A stretch of DNA of 64,000 bases, taken from Actinomycetota bacterium (GTDB taxonomy: Bacteria; Actinomycetota; Acidimicrobiia; Acidimicrobiales; Aldehydirespiratoraceae). The notes beneath the pieces were generated by a model. It was not told the origin of the DNA. It saw only the letters and a list, made by a program, of their open reading frames with translations, and searched no databases. The DNA lies in contig JAPOHW010000007.1 of the NCBI GenBank assembly GCA_029979265.1, forward strand, positions 87,798 through 151,797, in the 5' to 3' direction. This document shows positions 56,796 to 64,000 of this stretch, one piece after another (within the stretch, counting starts at the first letter, position 1; each line of letters opens with the position of its first letter). The position numbers and the translations under genes are program-made.

Positions 56796-57781
56796 CCGGC
56801 AACCTCGTGGTGGGGCGTGTCGAGATAGATCTTTGCCTCGGGTGCGCCGCCGAACTTCCCATGGCTCCAACGCACCTCGACATGTCCGTCGATGACCCGG
56901 TCGGTTCGACGTTCTCGGTCGTGAAGATCGACGCGCCAACGAACGAGTGGCTGCCCGGCGTGTTCCCCCCAGACGTCGACCGAACGAAGGACATATCGAG
57001 TCCGGAAGTCCCAGGGGGTCGTGACCCGGTAGCTCAGCGGTTGCTCCTTGAGGTCGGCTCCGAGCACGAAGTAGGGCGCCGCCTGCAAGCGCAGCAAACG
57101 CCACACGAACGCTTCGCGCTCGCCCTTGCTGGTGAGACGCGACAGCAAGCGGGCTGAACTCGCCCGAGCGATCTCGAACGCGACGAACTCCCATCGTTCG
57201 CGGAGTTCGACCGGCCACCGTCCAGGGAGTGCTCGACGGAGCCGCTCGCGATCGGCAGCATCGAGTGCGCCGACCCGGGCTGGCAGCGATCGATCGCCCA
57301 GATGATTGCGCACGTCATCGAAGATCTCTTGGTACGACTGAGGGGCGACTTCTGCGAACCAGTCGTCGCTCCGTTTTTCGCGTTCGTTCAGGGCTCGATC
57401 GAAGAGATTCCACGGCGAGGCGTTCTGCAGAATTTTCGACCCGTACTTGCAGCTGATGAGGTACACGTGATCGACGCGGAGATCGGCCGGGATCTGCTCG
57501 TACGCCGGAGGGCGATGCGGCCCCTTCCATTCGACGGTCCACGGGGGGCGACCCCGCAACCCTTCTTCGGCCCGGGCGAACTCCTGGCCGTTGCGCCAGG
57601 CGACGTCGAACAACGATGCGTGGGCACCACTTGCGAACGCATCGTCGAGTTGGTCGTAGACGGCGTCGTCGACATTGACGATGAAGCGGGGCCGCGCGGC
57701 CAGTGCTCGATCGAGGTCGCGGAAGCCGAAGAGACCGAGGCCAGTGACGATCTCGGAAATCGCAGTTCGGGTATCGGCCAT
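56768..57781 (-). CDS. putative restriction-endonuclease-like protein of a methyltransferase cassette
   Basis: The 337-residue protein has no family I can name with confidence. The segment LRVDHVYLISCKYGSKIL (D104, K112, K116) looks like the D...xK core of PD-(D/E)XK nucleases. The second half has no recognised motif. Its ATG overlaps the stop of the 114-residue gene (TGATG), which overlaps the methyltransferase by four bases. This coupling suggests the cognate nuclease of a restriction-modification system. That role is inference. Confidence 0.5.
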   Translation of the reverse strand: MADTRTAISEIVTGLGLFGFRDLDRALAARPRFIVNVDDAVYDQLDDAFASGAHASLFDVAWRNGQEFARAEEGLRGRPPWTVEWKGPHRPPAYEQIPADLRVDHVYLISCKYGSKILQNASPWNLFDRALNEREKRSDDWFAEVAPQSYQEIFDDVRNHLGDRSLPARVGALDAADRERLRRALPGRWPVELRERWEFVAFEIARASSARLLSRLTSKGEREAFVWRLLRLQAAPYFVLGADLKEQPLSYRVTTPWDFRTRYVLRSVDVWGEHAGQPLVRWRVDLHDRERRTDRVIDGHVEVRWSHGKFGGAPEAKIYLDTPHHEVAGYEPLTIVG

Positions 57782-58125
57782 CAGCCGTGGCTTCGCAGCT
57801 GAGGCTGCGCTGCACCGAACAGACGGGTGAACTGGAGCTGTGCCCCGATCAAATCGGCGGGAAGATCGTCGCTGGTGTAGATCGACTTTCCGTCGTAGAC
57901 GTCGATCCCGGTACCCACCGAACGAATCCACCGCACGACAGCATCGCCCCAACGCTCCTCGAGCAGCGCGTGTCGGATCGACTCCGAATCGGCGCCGAGC
58001 AGCGCCGGATCGGTTCGAGCCACGACCTCGAGCGCCAGTACCCGGTGCAACACCTCGATGTCTTCGGCAAGAAAGATCGACGGAGGCTCGGTGTGAACGA
58101 CTGCGTAGGCGATGACCTCGGTCAC
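57781..58125 (-). CDS. small protein of a methyltransferase cassette
   Basis: The 114-residue acidic protein is mostly helical with no recognised motif. It overlaps genes on both sides by stop/start, so it is probably translated with the methyltransferase and the putative nuclease. No clear helix-turn-helix of a C-protein controller is seen. It could be a subunit or an inhibitor of the nuclease; there is no evidence to choose. Confidence 0.65.
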   Translation of the reverse strand: MTEVIAYAVVHTEPPSIFLAEDIEVLHRVLALEVVARTDPALLGADSESIRHALLEERWGDAVVRWIRSVGTGIDVYDGKSIYTSDDLPADLIGAQLQFTRLFGAAQPQLRSHG

Positions 58126-59633
58126 GACGGCCGTGCCCGTTGCGCCTCGAATGCATCGATGTCGGACTCGGCCCAGAACCCGGGGATCGGAAGGACCGAG
58201 TCACCCTTGGCGTACTCACGCAAACGGGCCACGCCGGCTCGATCGAACATCTCGATTGCGTCCCAGACCTGATCGGGGCCGACCGCACGAAGCGCCTTGT
58301 CACCTTCGCTGTTCGATTTCGGCAGGTTCGAGGTGAGCACCAGGACCCGACTCGGGTTTTGCGGTTCGTCGGTTGCTCGCAGCACATGAATCCGACCGAG
58401 CGTCTTCCAGAGTGTGTCGGTCCGCATCAGGCCGGGTCGCACCGTGGTGAACGCTCCCGAAACATCGACGTACCACTGTCCACCCTCGGTGTCTTCGACC
58501 TGGAAGTTGAACTGCACACCGACCTTCGGGATCTTGACCGGATCCTTCACGACGGTGAAGCCCGCATCGACGAGGACCCGCTCGGCAATGTCGGCCGCCT
58601 TCTTGCCCTCACTCGTGGCGCGGCGCTGGAAGAACTCCTGTCGGTCCTCGTCGTCTTCTGGCGGTTCGAAGAGTGGATCTTCACCGAGAACCTCGACCAC
58701 CCGGATCTTGGGTCGCTCCCGCTCGGCTTCGAGGCGGGACTGCGCAATCTGGCAATAGTGCGGGTCGAGGTCGAAGCCGAACCCTCGACGGCCCGTGCGC
58801 TCGGCCGCTACCAGGGTGGACCCCGAACCGAGGAAGGGATCGAGGACAGCATCGCCCTCGTAGGTGTAGAGATCGATCAATCGGCGCGGCAACTCGACCG
58901 GGAACGGCGCAGGGTGCTGGACCCGACGCGCCGACTCGGGACTGATTTTCCAGACGTCAAGCGTCGCCTCCATGAAGTCGTCGGCCGACATCGTGCTCTG
59001 GCGGCCCTTGGGCTGGACCCGATCGAACCGGCCCTTGCTCGCCACCACAACACGCTCGGTGAGGTCGCGCAGCACCGGATTCGTGGCCTTGCGGTAACTC
59101 CCCCACGCCACCGAACCCGTTGCACCCTCGGCCTTTTGCCAAATGATCTCCCCCCGCAGGAGCAGACCGAGATCGTCCTGCAGGATCGAGATCACATCGG
59201 CAGAGAGGCTCCGGTAGGGCTTTCGGCCGAGATTCGCAACATTGACGGCGATCCGGCCCCCCGGTTCCAATACGTCGACGCACGATGCGAACACGTCGTG
59301 CAACATCTGCAGATAGTCGAGGTACGACTCGGGGACGGACGGCACTGCGCCCCGAGTCTGTGGATCACCGGTGACCGCCAGTTCGTACTCCTTTCCGACG
59401 AAGTACGGTGGTGATGTCACCACGAGAGCCACCGAGTCCGCCGGAAACACGTGCGAGATCTCGCGGCTGTCCCGATTGTGGATGGGCGCCAACGAGTCGG
59501 GGATGAGGTTCACCGAATCGTCGCTGCTGATCTCCGGAGCCGTGAAGCGGGCGTAGAAATCGGACGCGTCATGGCTTTCGCGACGCCCCACCCCGAAGGC
59601 GGTGGTGGCGGTTGATTTGCGGCGTTCGGTCAC
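58122..59633 (-). CDS. DNA (N4-cytosine or N6-adenine) methyltransferase with extra C-terminal domain
   Basis: The 503-residue protein has motif IV TSPPY at 73-77 before motif I DPFLGSG at 265-271, the beta-class order, and between them VWKISPESARR...HPAPFPVELPRRLIDLYT. TSPPY is common in N4-cytosine enzymes. Residues about 335-500 form another domain (GFTVVKDPVKIPKVGVQFNFQVED, WYVDVSGAF, RTDTLWKTLGRIHVL) that may recognise DNA or cut it. GGAGGAATC precedes the GTG at 59633. It starts the three-gene cassette. Confidence 0.88.
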   Translation of the reverse strand: MTERRKSTATTAFGVGRRESHDASDFYARFTAPEISSDDSVNLIPDSLAPIHNRDSREISHVFPADSVALVVTSPPYFVGKEYELAVTGDPQTRGAVPSVPESYLDYLQMLHDVFASCVDVLEPGGRIAVNVANLGRKPYRSLSADVISILQDDLGLLLRGEIIWQKAEGATGSVAWGSYRKATNPVLRDLTERVVVASKGRFDRVQPKGRQSTMSADDFMEATLDVWKISPESARRVQHPAPFPVELPRRLIDLYTYEGDAVLDPFLGSGSTLVAAERTGRRGFGFDLDPHYCQIAQSRLEAERERPKIRVVEVLGEDPLFEPPEDDEDRQEFFQRRATSEGKKAADIAERVLVDAGFTVVKDPVKIPKVGVQFNFQVEDTEGGQWYVDVSGAFTTVRPGLMRTDTLWKTLGRIHVLRATDEPQNPSRVLVLTSNLPKSNSEGDKALRAVGPDQVWDAIEMFDRAGVARLREYAKGDSVLPIPGFWAESDIDAFEAQRARPS

Positions 59634-59655
59634 GATTCCTCCGACTCGACGGTCG

Positions 59656-59661
59656 ATCCTA
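59656..59661 (-). promoter_or_regulatory. putative -10 box of the methyltransferase cassette
   Basis: TAGGAT on the minus strand lies about 25 bases before the GTG at 59633, upstream of a good Shine-Dalgarno sequence (GGAGGA). No clear -35 box is seen. Confidence 0.3.
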
Positions 59662-59845
59662 TGCGGGCTCGAGAAAAGCCCCGAGCTTCTCCTTCCAGAT
59701 CCTGCCGAACGGGTGTGACAGCGCTTGGCCTAGCCGCGCTGATCCCGACCTGCCCATCCGTGCGATGTCACAGCACACCGGCAAGATCTGCGGCGCTCGT
59801 CGGATCTGCTGTCCGACCATCGAACGCTGATGGTTGGAGCACGAC

Positions 59846-60583
59846 ATGGTGTCGTTTCCGTTGATGGCTGTTGCGACCCGAGCGGCGCAGCACGCAACGC
59901 CGGTCCTGCTGGCAGGCGGCAGGATCTCGCCGATCCCATTCTCGAACCCGAACCCGCCTCCACAGAGCCTTCCACTCGTCGGGCACCGACTCGGTCGATC
60001 GGTCGATGCCGTTGCCTCTCGGGTCGGCTTCGGACGACCCGGAGGCTCACCGCCGGTTGTTGCGGTCGACCGTTTCGGCGAGGCCGTGCTGTTCGACCCA
60101 CTCCTCGACACTCCGTTCGACGTGAGCGACCAACCCTCGATCGTCGTCGACGCTGGGCTGCGAGCCCTCGGTCTGACAACGCCGGTCCCCGAGCGCTCCG
60201 TGCTCCGGTTCCTCGACTCGGTTTGGCTCGATCGCACGCTGACGGTGACGCTCGCTGCCCCGCTCGGCGAGCCTCCCGGTTGGAGCGAACTCGCTGCCCT
60301 TCACCCGTGTGCGCCAGCGGCGGGTCGGTTGACGAGCCCGGAGCATCTCGTCCACCGGCGCCGGGTCGAGGCACCGAGCTGGTCGGCGTTCCGGTCGTCG
60401 CTGATCGAAGGGATGGTCTCGTGGTCTCCGATCGCCGGCGCGCTTGCGGCATGGTTCGATGCTGGCTCGCTGTGTCGCCATCTCTTTTCGCTCCTGCCCG
60501 AGCCTGACGTCGTGCGCGTCGAGCTCGGCGACTTGCTCTCCGGTTGCGACATGAACCGGATCGACGCCGTGCTGATCGACTGA
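59846..60583 (+). CDS. hypothetical protein
   Basis: The 245-residue protein starts at the ATG at 59846 with GGAG about eleven bases upstream; a TTG at 59834 would add four residues. It has no signal peptide. Conserved-looking parts are RISPIPFSNPNPPPQSLPLVGHRLGRSVDAVASRVG and the C-terminal LFSLLPEPDVVRVELGDLLSGCDMNRID. No family is recognised. Other frames are open here too, but this one has the most protein-like composition. Confidence 0.55.
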   Translation: MVSFPLMAVATRAAQHATPVLLAGGRISPIPFSNPNPPPQSLPLVGHRLGRSVDAVASRVGFGRPGGSPPVVAVDRFGEAVLFDPLLDTPFDVSDQPSIVVDAGLRALGLTTPVPERSVLRFLDSVWLDRTLTVTLAAPLGEPPGWSELAALHPCAPAAGRLTSPEHLVHRRRVEAPSWSAFRSSLIEGMVSWSPIAGALAAWFDAGSLCRHLFSLLPEPDVVRVELGDLLSGCDMNRIDAVLID

Positions 60584-60591
60584 GACGACCC

Positions 60592-61629
60592 TCAGCTTCC
60601 GAAGAGTTCGGTCAATCGCACTCTGGCTGCGTCATCGAGCGTGTTCCAGTCGTAGACCGACGCACCGATACTGGCCGTGTCTGCGACGGCAAATGCGAAA
60701 TTGTCGAGTTCGGCAATCGTGGCGAGCGGCTCGGCCGGGTTGTCCGGGTCGTCGATGCCATCGATCCCACCGATCCCACCGATCGGGTGCACGAGGGCGT
60801 CCGGGTCGCCGATGTTGTTCCGCAAGCGACGGACCGACTCCTCGACATAGGAATAGCCGTCGCCGTACCCGGATGCGTCCGACCGGAACGACCAGTAGGT
60901 CATCGGGAGCCACACGTCGAAGGAGGGCGAGATTTCCTGCCATGGAAACCCGGGCCAAAAGTCTTCGTTGACGACCTCGATCAGCACCGGTGGCAACACG
61001 ATTGCGCCGAGCGGTACGTCCGGATTGGCTGCCTTCACCGTCTCTCCGAGCGCGACGAGGCGCCCGTTTCTCGTCTCGTCGTCGACACCGTCGCCGGTCC
61101 ACTCGATGTCGATCCCAATCCCGTCGAAACGTTGGCCGAGCACCTCGAAGTCGATCAGCGCCTGCACGCGATCCACGTCCCCGGTCCCTTCTCCGAACCG
61201 AGGCAGGTACCAGGCCACCACTTCGATCCCCACGTCGTGCGCACGCAACAGCCACTCGGCAAGCAGCCATCGGTCCTCGAGTCCGGATGGAGAGCGATCG
61301 TCGAGGCGGGCAGCCTGGAGGTAGACCGTGGTGACACCGGCAGCGGCCATTTCCTGCAGATCAGCAGTCCGCAACGACGGCGAGGGGCCTGCATACGGAG
61401 GAGAGAAGTCGAACACGTCGACCCACGTGCCGTACCCCCGATAGGGGTCGATGGTTCGCGGCGGCGGCACCGGCGCAGCCAACACACCGCTGCGAATGTC
61501 GGCCACGACCGGTGCGGCCGACACCTGCAGTGGTGGTGGCGTTGTCCCACTCGTTGCCACGACATACGCGATACCACCGCCCACAAAGGCGACCGTGGCG
61601 AACCATGCGAGGATCGTGTCGCGCCGCAT
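60592..61629 (-). CDS. membrane-anchored TIM-barrel glycoside-hydrolase-like protein
   Basis: The 345-residue protein has an N-terminal helix (about 7-26) and a barrel-like domain: YRGYGTWVDVFDFS, GVTTVYLQAARLDDRS, HDVGIEVVAWYLPRFG, FDGIGIDIEWTGDG and FDVWLPMTYWSFRSD. The DIEW and PMTYW pieces fit putative glycoside hydrolases of the DUF4015/GH18-like clan, with an acidic residue in DIE as candidate catalyst. A GGIGGIDGID repeat lies near 290. The ATG at 61629 is supported by TACGAT at -12 to -7. Confidence 0.7.
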   Translation of the reverse strand: MRRDTILAWFATVAFVGGGIAYVVATSGTTPPPLQVSAAPVVADIRSGVLAAPVPPPRTIDPYRGYGTWVDVFDFSPPYAGPSPSLRTADLQEMAAAGVTTVYLQAARLDDRSPSGLEDRWLLAEWLLRAHDVGIEVVAWYLPRFGEGTGDVDRVQALIDFEVLGQRFDGIGIDIEWTGDGVDDETRNGRLVALGETVKAANPDVPLGAIVLPPVLIEVVNEDFWPGFPWQEISPSFDVWLPMTYWSFRSDASGYGDGYSYVEESVRRLRNNIGDPDALVHPIGGIGGIDGIDDPDNPAEPLATIAELDNFAFAVADTASIGASVYDWNTLDDAARVRLTELFGS

Positions 61630-61635
61630 CGTCGG

Positions 61636-61641
61636 ATCGTA
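61636..61641 (-). promoter_or_regulatory. putative -10 box, leaderless TIM-barrel protein gene
   Basis: TACGAT lies at -12 to -7 before the ATG at 61629 with no Shine-Dalgarno sequence. Confidence 0.4.
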
Positions 61642-61678
61642 GGCGCCCGAACCGACGAGATCGGATCCGGTCTCGGGT

Positions 61679-61706
61679 TTGCGAACGAACACTGGCCTGG
61701 CATCAT
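61679..61706 (+). promoter_or_regulatory. putative carD promoter
   Basis: TTGCGA (61679-61684) and CATCAT (61701-61706) are 16 bases apart, about 38 bases before the TTG start. AGGA in the leader may serve as the ribosome site. Confidence 0.35.
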
Positions 61707-61744
61707 TGGGCGAGCGGTGCTTGCGACTTTCGAGGACGGATCAG

Positions 61745-62224
61745 TTGACCTTCAAGCCTGGTGATCGAGTGGTGTACCCCCACCACGGCGCGGCGGTGAT
61801 CGAAAAGAAGGAGAAGCGCAAGGCATTCGGCGAAGAGACCGAATATCTCGTGCTCCGTATGGCGCACGGTGACATGACCCTTGCCGTCCCCGTCGACAAG
61901 GTCGACGAGGTCGGTATGCGTTGGCCGATCAGCGAAGAAGACGTCGAAGACCTCTTCGAAGTGCTTGCCAAGCGCGACGTGCGAGAACCAGCCAACTGGT
62001 CGCGGCGCTTCAAGAACCATCAGGAGAAACTGAAGAGCGGCGACGTCTACCAGGTGGCCGAAGTCGTCCGGAATCTCGCGCTGCGCGATCAGGCCAAAGG
62101 CCTGTCAGCCGGCGAAAAGTCGCTCTACACCAAGGCCCGCAACGTCCTGGTGAGCGAACTTGCCTTCGCCCTCGACGTCGAGGAAGACGACGCGATGGCC
62201 AAGGTCGACGGCGCACTCGTCTGA
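61745..62224 (+). CDS. carD: CarD-family transcriptional regulator
   Basis: The 159-residue protein has the RNA-polymerase-interacting Tudor-like domain (FKPGDRVVYPHHGAAVIEKKE, TLAVPVDKVDEVGMRWPI) and the helical C-terminal DNA-binding domain (WSRRFKNHQEKLKSGDVYQVAEVVRNLALRD, LSAGEKSLYTKARNVLVSELAFALD). CarD stabilises open complexes at rRNA and other promoters. The TTG at 61745 gives the conserved start. It is normally next to ispD/ispF; here it stands between unrelated membrane proteins. Confidence 0.94.
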   Translation: MTFKPGDRVVYPHHGAAVIEKKEKRKAFGEETEYLVLRMAHGDMTLAVPVDKVDEVGMRWPISEEDVEDLFEVLAKRDVREPANWSRRFKNHQEKLKSGDVYQVAEVVRNLALRDQAKGLSAGEKSLYTKARNVLVSELAFALDVEEDDAMAKVDGALV

Positions 62225-62263
62225 GCCGCCTCGCCCGCTCGGTCTTCCTTGCCGAGGCCGGCG

Positions 62264-62776
62264 TCAGACCGGCTGACGACGTTGCCGGCCCATGAGCGCG
62301 GCCACGAACCAGATCGTGCAGAACGTGAACACGGGTCCCCAGAACTCCCACGACCAGGTCTGGGCCAGTTCATGGCCGAAGCCTCGGCCAAGCGCAGGAG
62401 CGAGAAGCGCTGTCGTCGCGACCTGCCGACGGGGTGAGTGCCGAATGACTCCGAGTTGTTCGAGCACAAAGTCGCCGGTGGCGGGGATACAGAGACCCCA
62501 GATGAACCAAAGATCGAGTGCGGGTGGCCACAGCGTGATCCCGGCGAGCGAGAGCACAGCCACGACGAGGGCAGCCGGGTAGAGGATCAGGCACCGACGA
62601 CAGACGTGGCGACCGGCGATGGTCACGCAGCGGTCGTACTCCTCGGGCCAATGGTGCGCGTGCCACATCTCCCGCGCAGCCCGCCGGGACACCTCTTGCT
62701 GCGCGATCTCGCTGACCTTCGCGTCGAAGCTGGTCTGGGACTCGGGATCGAGCGGCTCGAGCGCTTCAGTGTCCAT
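62264..62776 (-). CDS. DUF2085-like membrane protein
   Basis: The 170-residue protein has a soluble N-terminus (1-45), the segment DRCVTIAGRHVCRRCLILYPAAL with three cysteines, and about four hydrophobic segments (near 66-84, 88-104, 118-130, 143-162). The cysteine-rich CxRC piece before a hydrophobic helix is typical of DUF2085. Function is unknown. GGGGGATC precedes the ATG. Confidence 0.75.
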   Translation of the reverse strand: MDTEALEPLDPESQTSFDAKVSEIAQQEVSRRAAREMWHAHHWPEEYDRCVTIAGRHVCRRCLILYPAALVVAVLSLAGITLWPPALDLWFIWGLCIPATGDFVLEQLGVIRHSPRRQVATTALLAPALGRGFGHELAQTWSWEFWGPVFTFCTIWFVAALMGRQRRQPV

Positions 62777-62824
62777 CGGGATCCCCCCTGTTCTCGTCGG
62801 TCCGGGCTGCAGTGGCTCGAGCGC

Positions 62825-63580
62825 TCAGCGCACGAGGCCCCCGCCGTCGACCACGAGCGACTGCCCGTTGACCATCCCGGCATGATCGGAGGCGAGCCAC
62901 ACCACCGCCGCTGCAACGGCTTCGGGACGGAGGAGCTCTCCGTGGATGTTCGAGTTGGCAATGATCTTCGCCATTGCTTCATCACCGGCGATGAAATTCC
63001 GCAGCATGGTCGTGTCGGTTGATCCAGGGAGCACGGCATTGACGCGAATCCCCTGCCGGGCGTACTCCTGCGCCGCTGCTTTCGTAAGGCCGATCACGCC
63101 GTGTTTCGCTGCCGTGTAGTGCGGCAGGCCCGGGGCAGCAACCACCCCAGCGCCCGACGACGTGTTGACGATTGCACCTCGACCAGCTCCAACCATGTGG
63201 CGGAGTTCGTGACGCATGCACGAATACACGCTGGCGAGATTCACCTCGATCATTCGATCCCAACGCTGCACCGGAAGGTCGTGGAACGGGTGAGGGACAT
63301 CGTTGATACCGGCGTTGTTGAAGGCGACATCGATGCCGCCATGTTCGGCCACAACCCGATCGAGGGCGCGAGCAACTGCGTCGTCGTCGGTGACATCGAG
63401 TCGAACCGACGAGCCCGGACCAGCCAGCGCGCCGACGGTGGCTTCTGCTCCCTCGATGTCGATGTCGGCGACAACCACATGGGATGCACCTTCCGCCGCG
63501 AACTCGGTCGCAGCAGCTCGCCCGATCCCGCTCGCCCCGCCGGTGACGAACACGACCTTTCCTGTTGCAAGCTGGACCAT
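62825..63580 (-). CDS. short-chain dehydrogenase/reductase
   Basis: The 251-residue classical SDR has TGGASGIG, ADID, NNAG, the catalytic S-Y-K (NTSSGAGVVAAPGLPHYTAAKHG) and the PGSTDT segment after it. It oxidises or reduces a hydroxyl/keto group with NAD(P). It lies 15 bases after the thiolase, so both may act in one acyl or sterol degradation operon. Confidence 0.9.
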   Translation of the reverse strand: MVQLATGKVVFVTGGASGIGRAAATEFAAEGASHVVVADIDIEGAEATVGALAGPGSSVRLDVTDDDAVARALDRVVAEHGGIDVAFNNAGINDVPHPFHDLPVQRWDRMIEVNLASVYSCMRHELRHMVGAGRGAIVNTSSGAGVVAAPGLPHYTAAKHGVIGLTKAAAQEYARQGIRVNAVLPGSTDTTMLRNFIAGDEAMAKIIANSNIHGELLRPEAVAAAVVWLASDHAGMVNGQSLVVDGGGLVR

Positions 63581-63595
63581 CGGACAGCGACGCGA

Positions 63596-64000
<405 letters not shown>

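Overview
The window is high-GC actinobacterial DNA. Several features point to the class Acidimicrobiia or a close relative, although that placement is inferred and no marker phylogeny was possible: a FliA/WhiG-type sigma factor, CarD, LLM-type flavin-dependent oxidoreductases, sterol/lipid-type thiolase-fold proteins with OB-fold partners, a Lys/Ala-rich IF2 N-terminus, and an information-processing block in typical actinobacterial order. Coding density is very high. Many genes overlap by stop/start (ATGA, TGATG, TGAC-GTG), GTG starts are common, and no gap exceeds about 225 bases. No rRNA, tRNA, CRISPR array or insertion sequence was recognised.

Positions 1-37200 are mostly housekeeping on the minus strand. 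In transcription order the blocks are: response regulator / sensor kinase / HtrA protease, then ftsY; ffh, rpsP, khpA, rimM, trmD, rplS; yraN, an MFS permease, comM, dprA, xerC, whiG; a secreted LytM/lipase fusion; rpsB, tsf, pyrH, frr, cdsA, dxr, rseP, ispG (no uppS between frr and cdsA); rimP, nusA, ylxR, infB, rbfA, truB, ribF, ribE, ribBA. Together these cover translation initiation, tRNA/rRNA maturation, the signal recognition particle, non-mevalonate isoprenoid synthesis, phospholipid synthesis, natural-transformation-type DNA handling and riboflavin/FAD synthesis.

Positions 37300-40300 hold a plus-strand MoxR-DUF58-VWA trio. Positions 40370-54440 are catabolic and regulatory: two thiolase-fold proteins with a tandem OB-fold partner under a TetR regulator, two LLM oxidoreductases, a PII protein, a GntR regulator, an acyl-CoA dehydrogenase, an SDR, a YbaK-type deacylase, a D-aminoacylase-type amidohydrolase and a CaiB-type CoA transferase. 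Positions 54500-64000 hold a glutaminyl-cyclase-like lipoprotein, a DnaQ/YprB-like exonuclease, a three-gene overlapping DNA-methyltransferase cassette that may be a restriction-modification system, CarD, membrane proteins, an SDR and the C-terminal end of a thiolase cut by the window edge.

The strongest unusual observation is at 45447-45815. An ArsC/Spx-family gene has an in-frame TGA exactly where the family has its catalytic cysteine, and a perfect 7-bp hairpin with a GGUC loop follows it, as in a bacterial SECIS. This predicts a selenocysteine enzyme. Other notable points are an in-frame TAG in ispG, a RibBA fusion whose DHBP-synthase half has lost key residues, a recurrent TANNNT hexamer 6-7 bases before start codons (leaderless transcripts), a palindrome over the gntR -10 box, a 14-bp hairpin holding the gntR stop codon in its loop, and thiolase-fold proteins without the catalytic cysteine.
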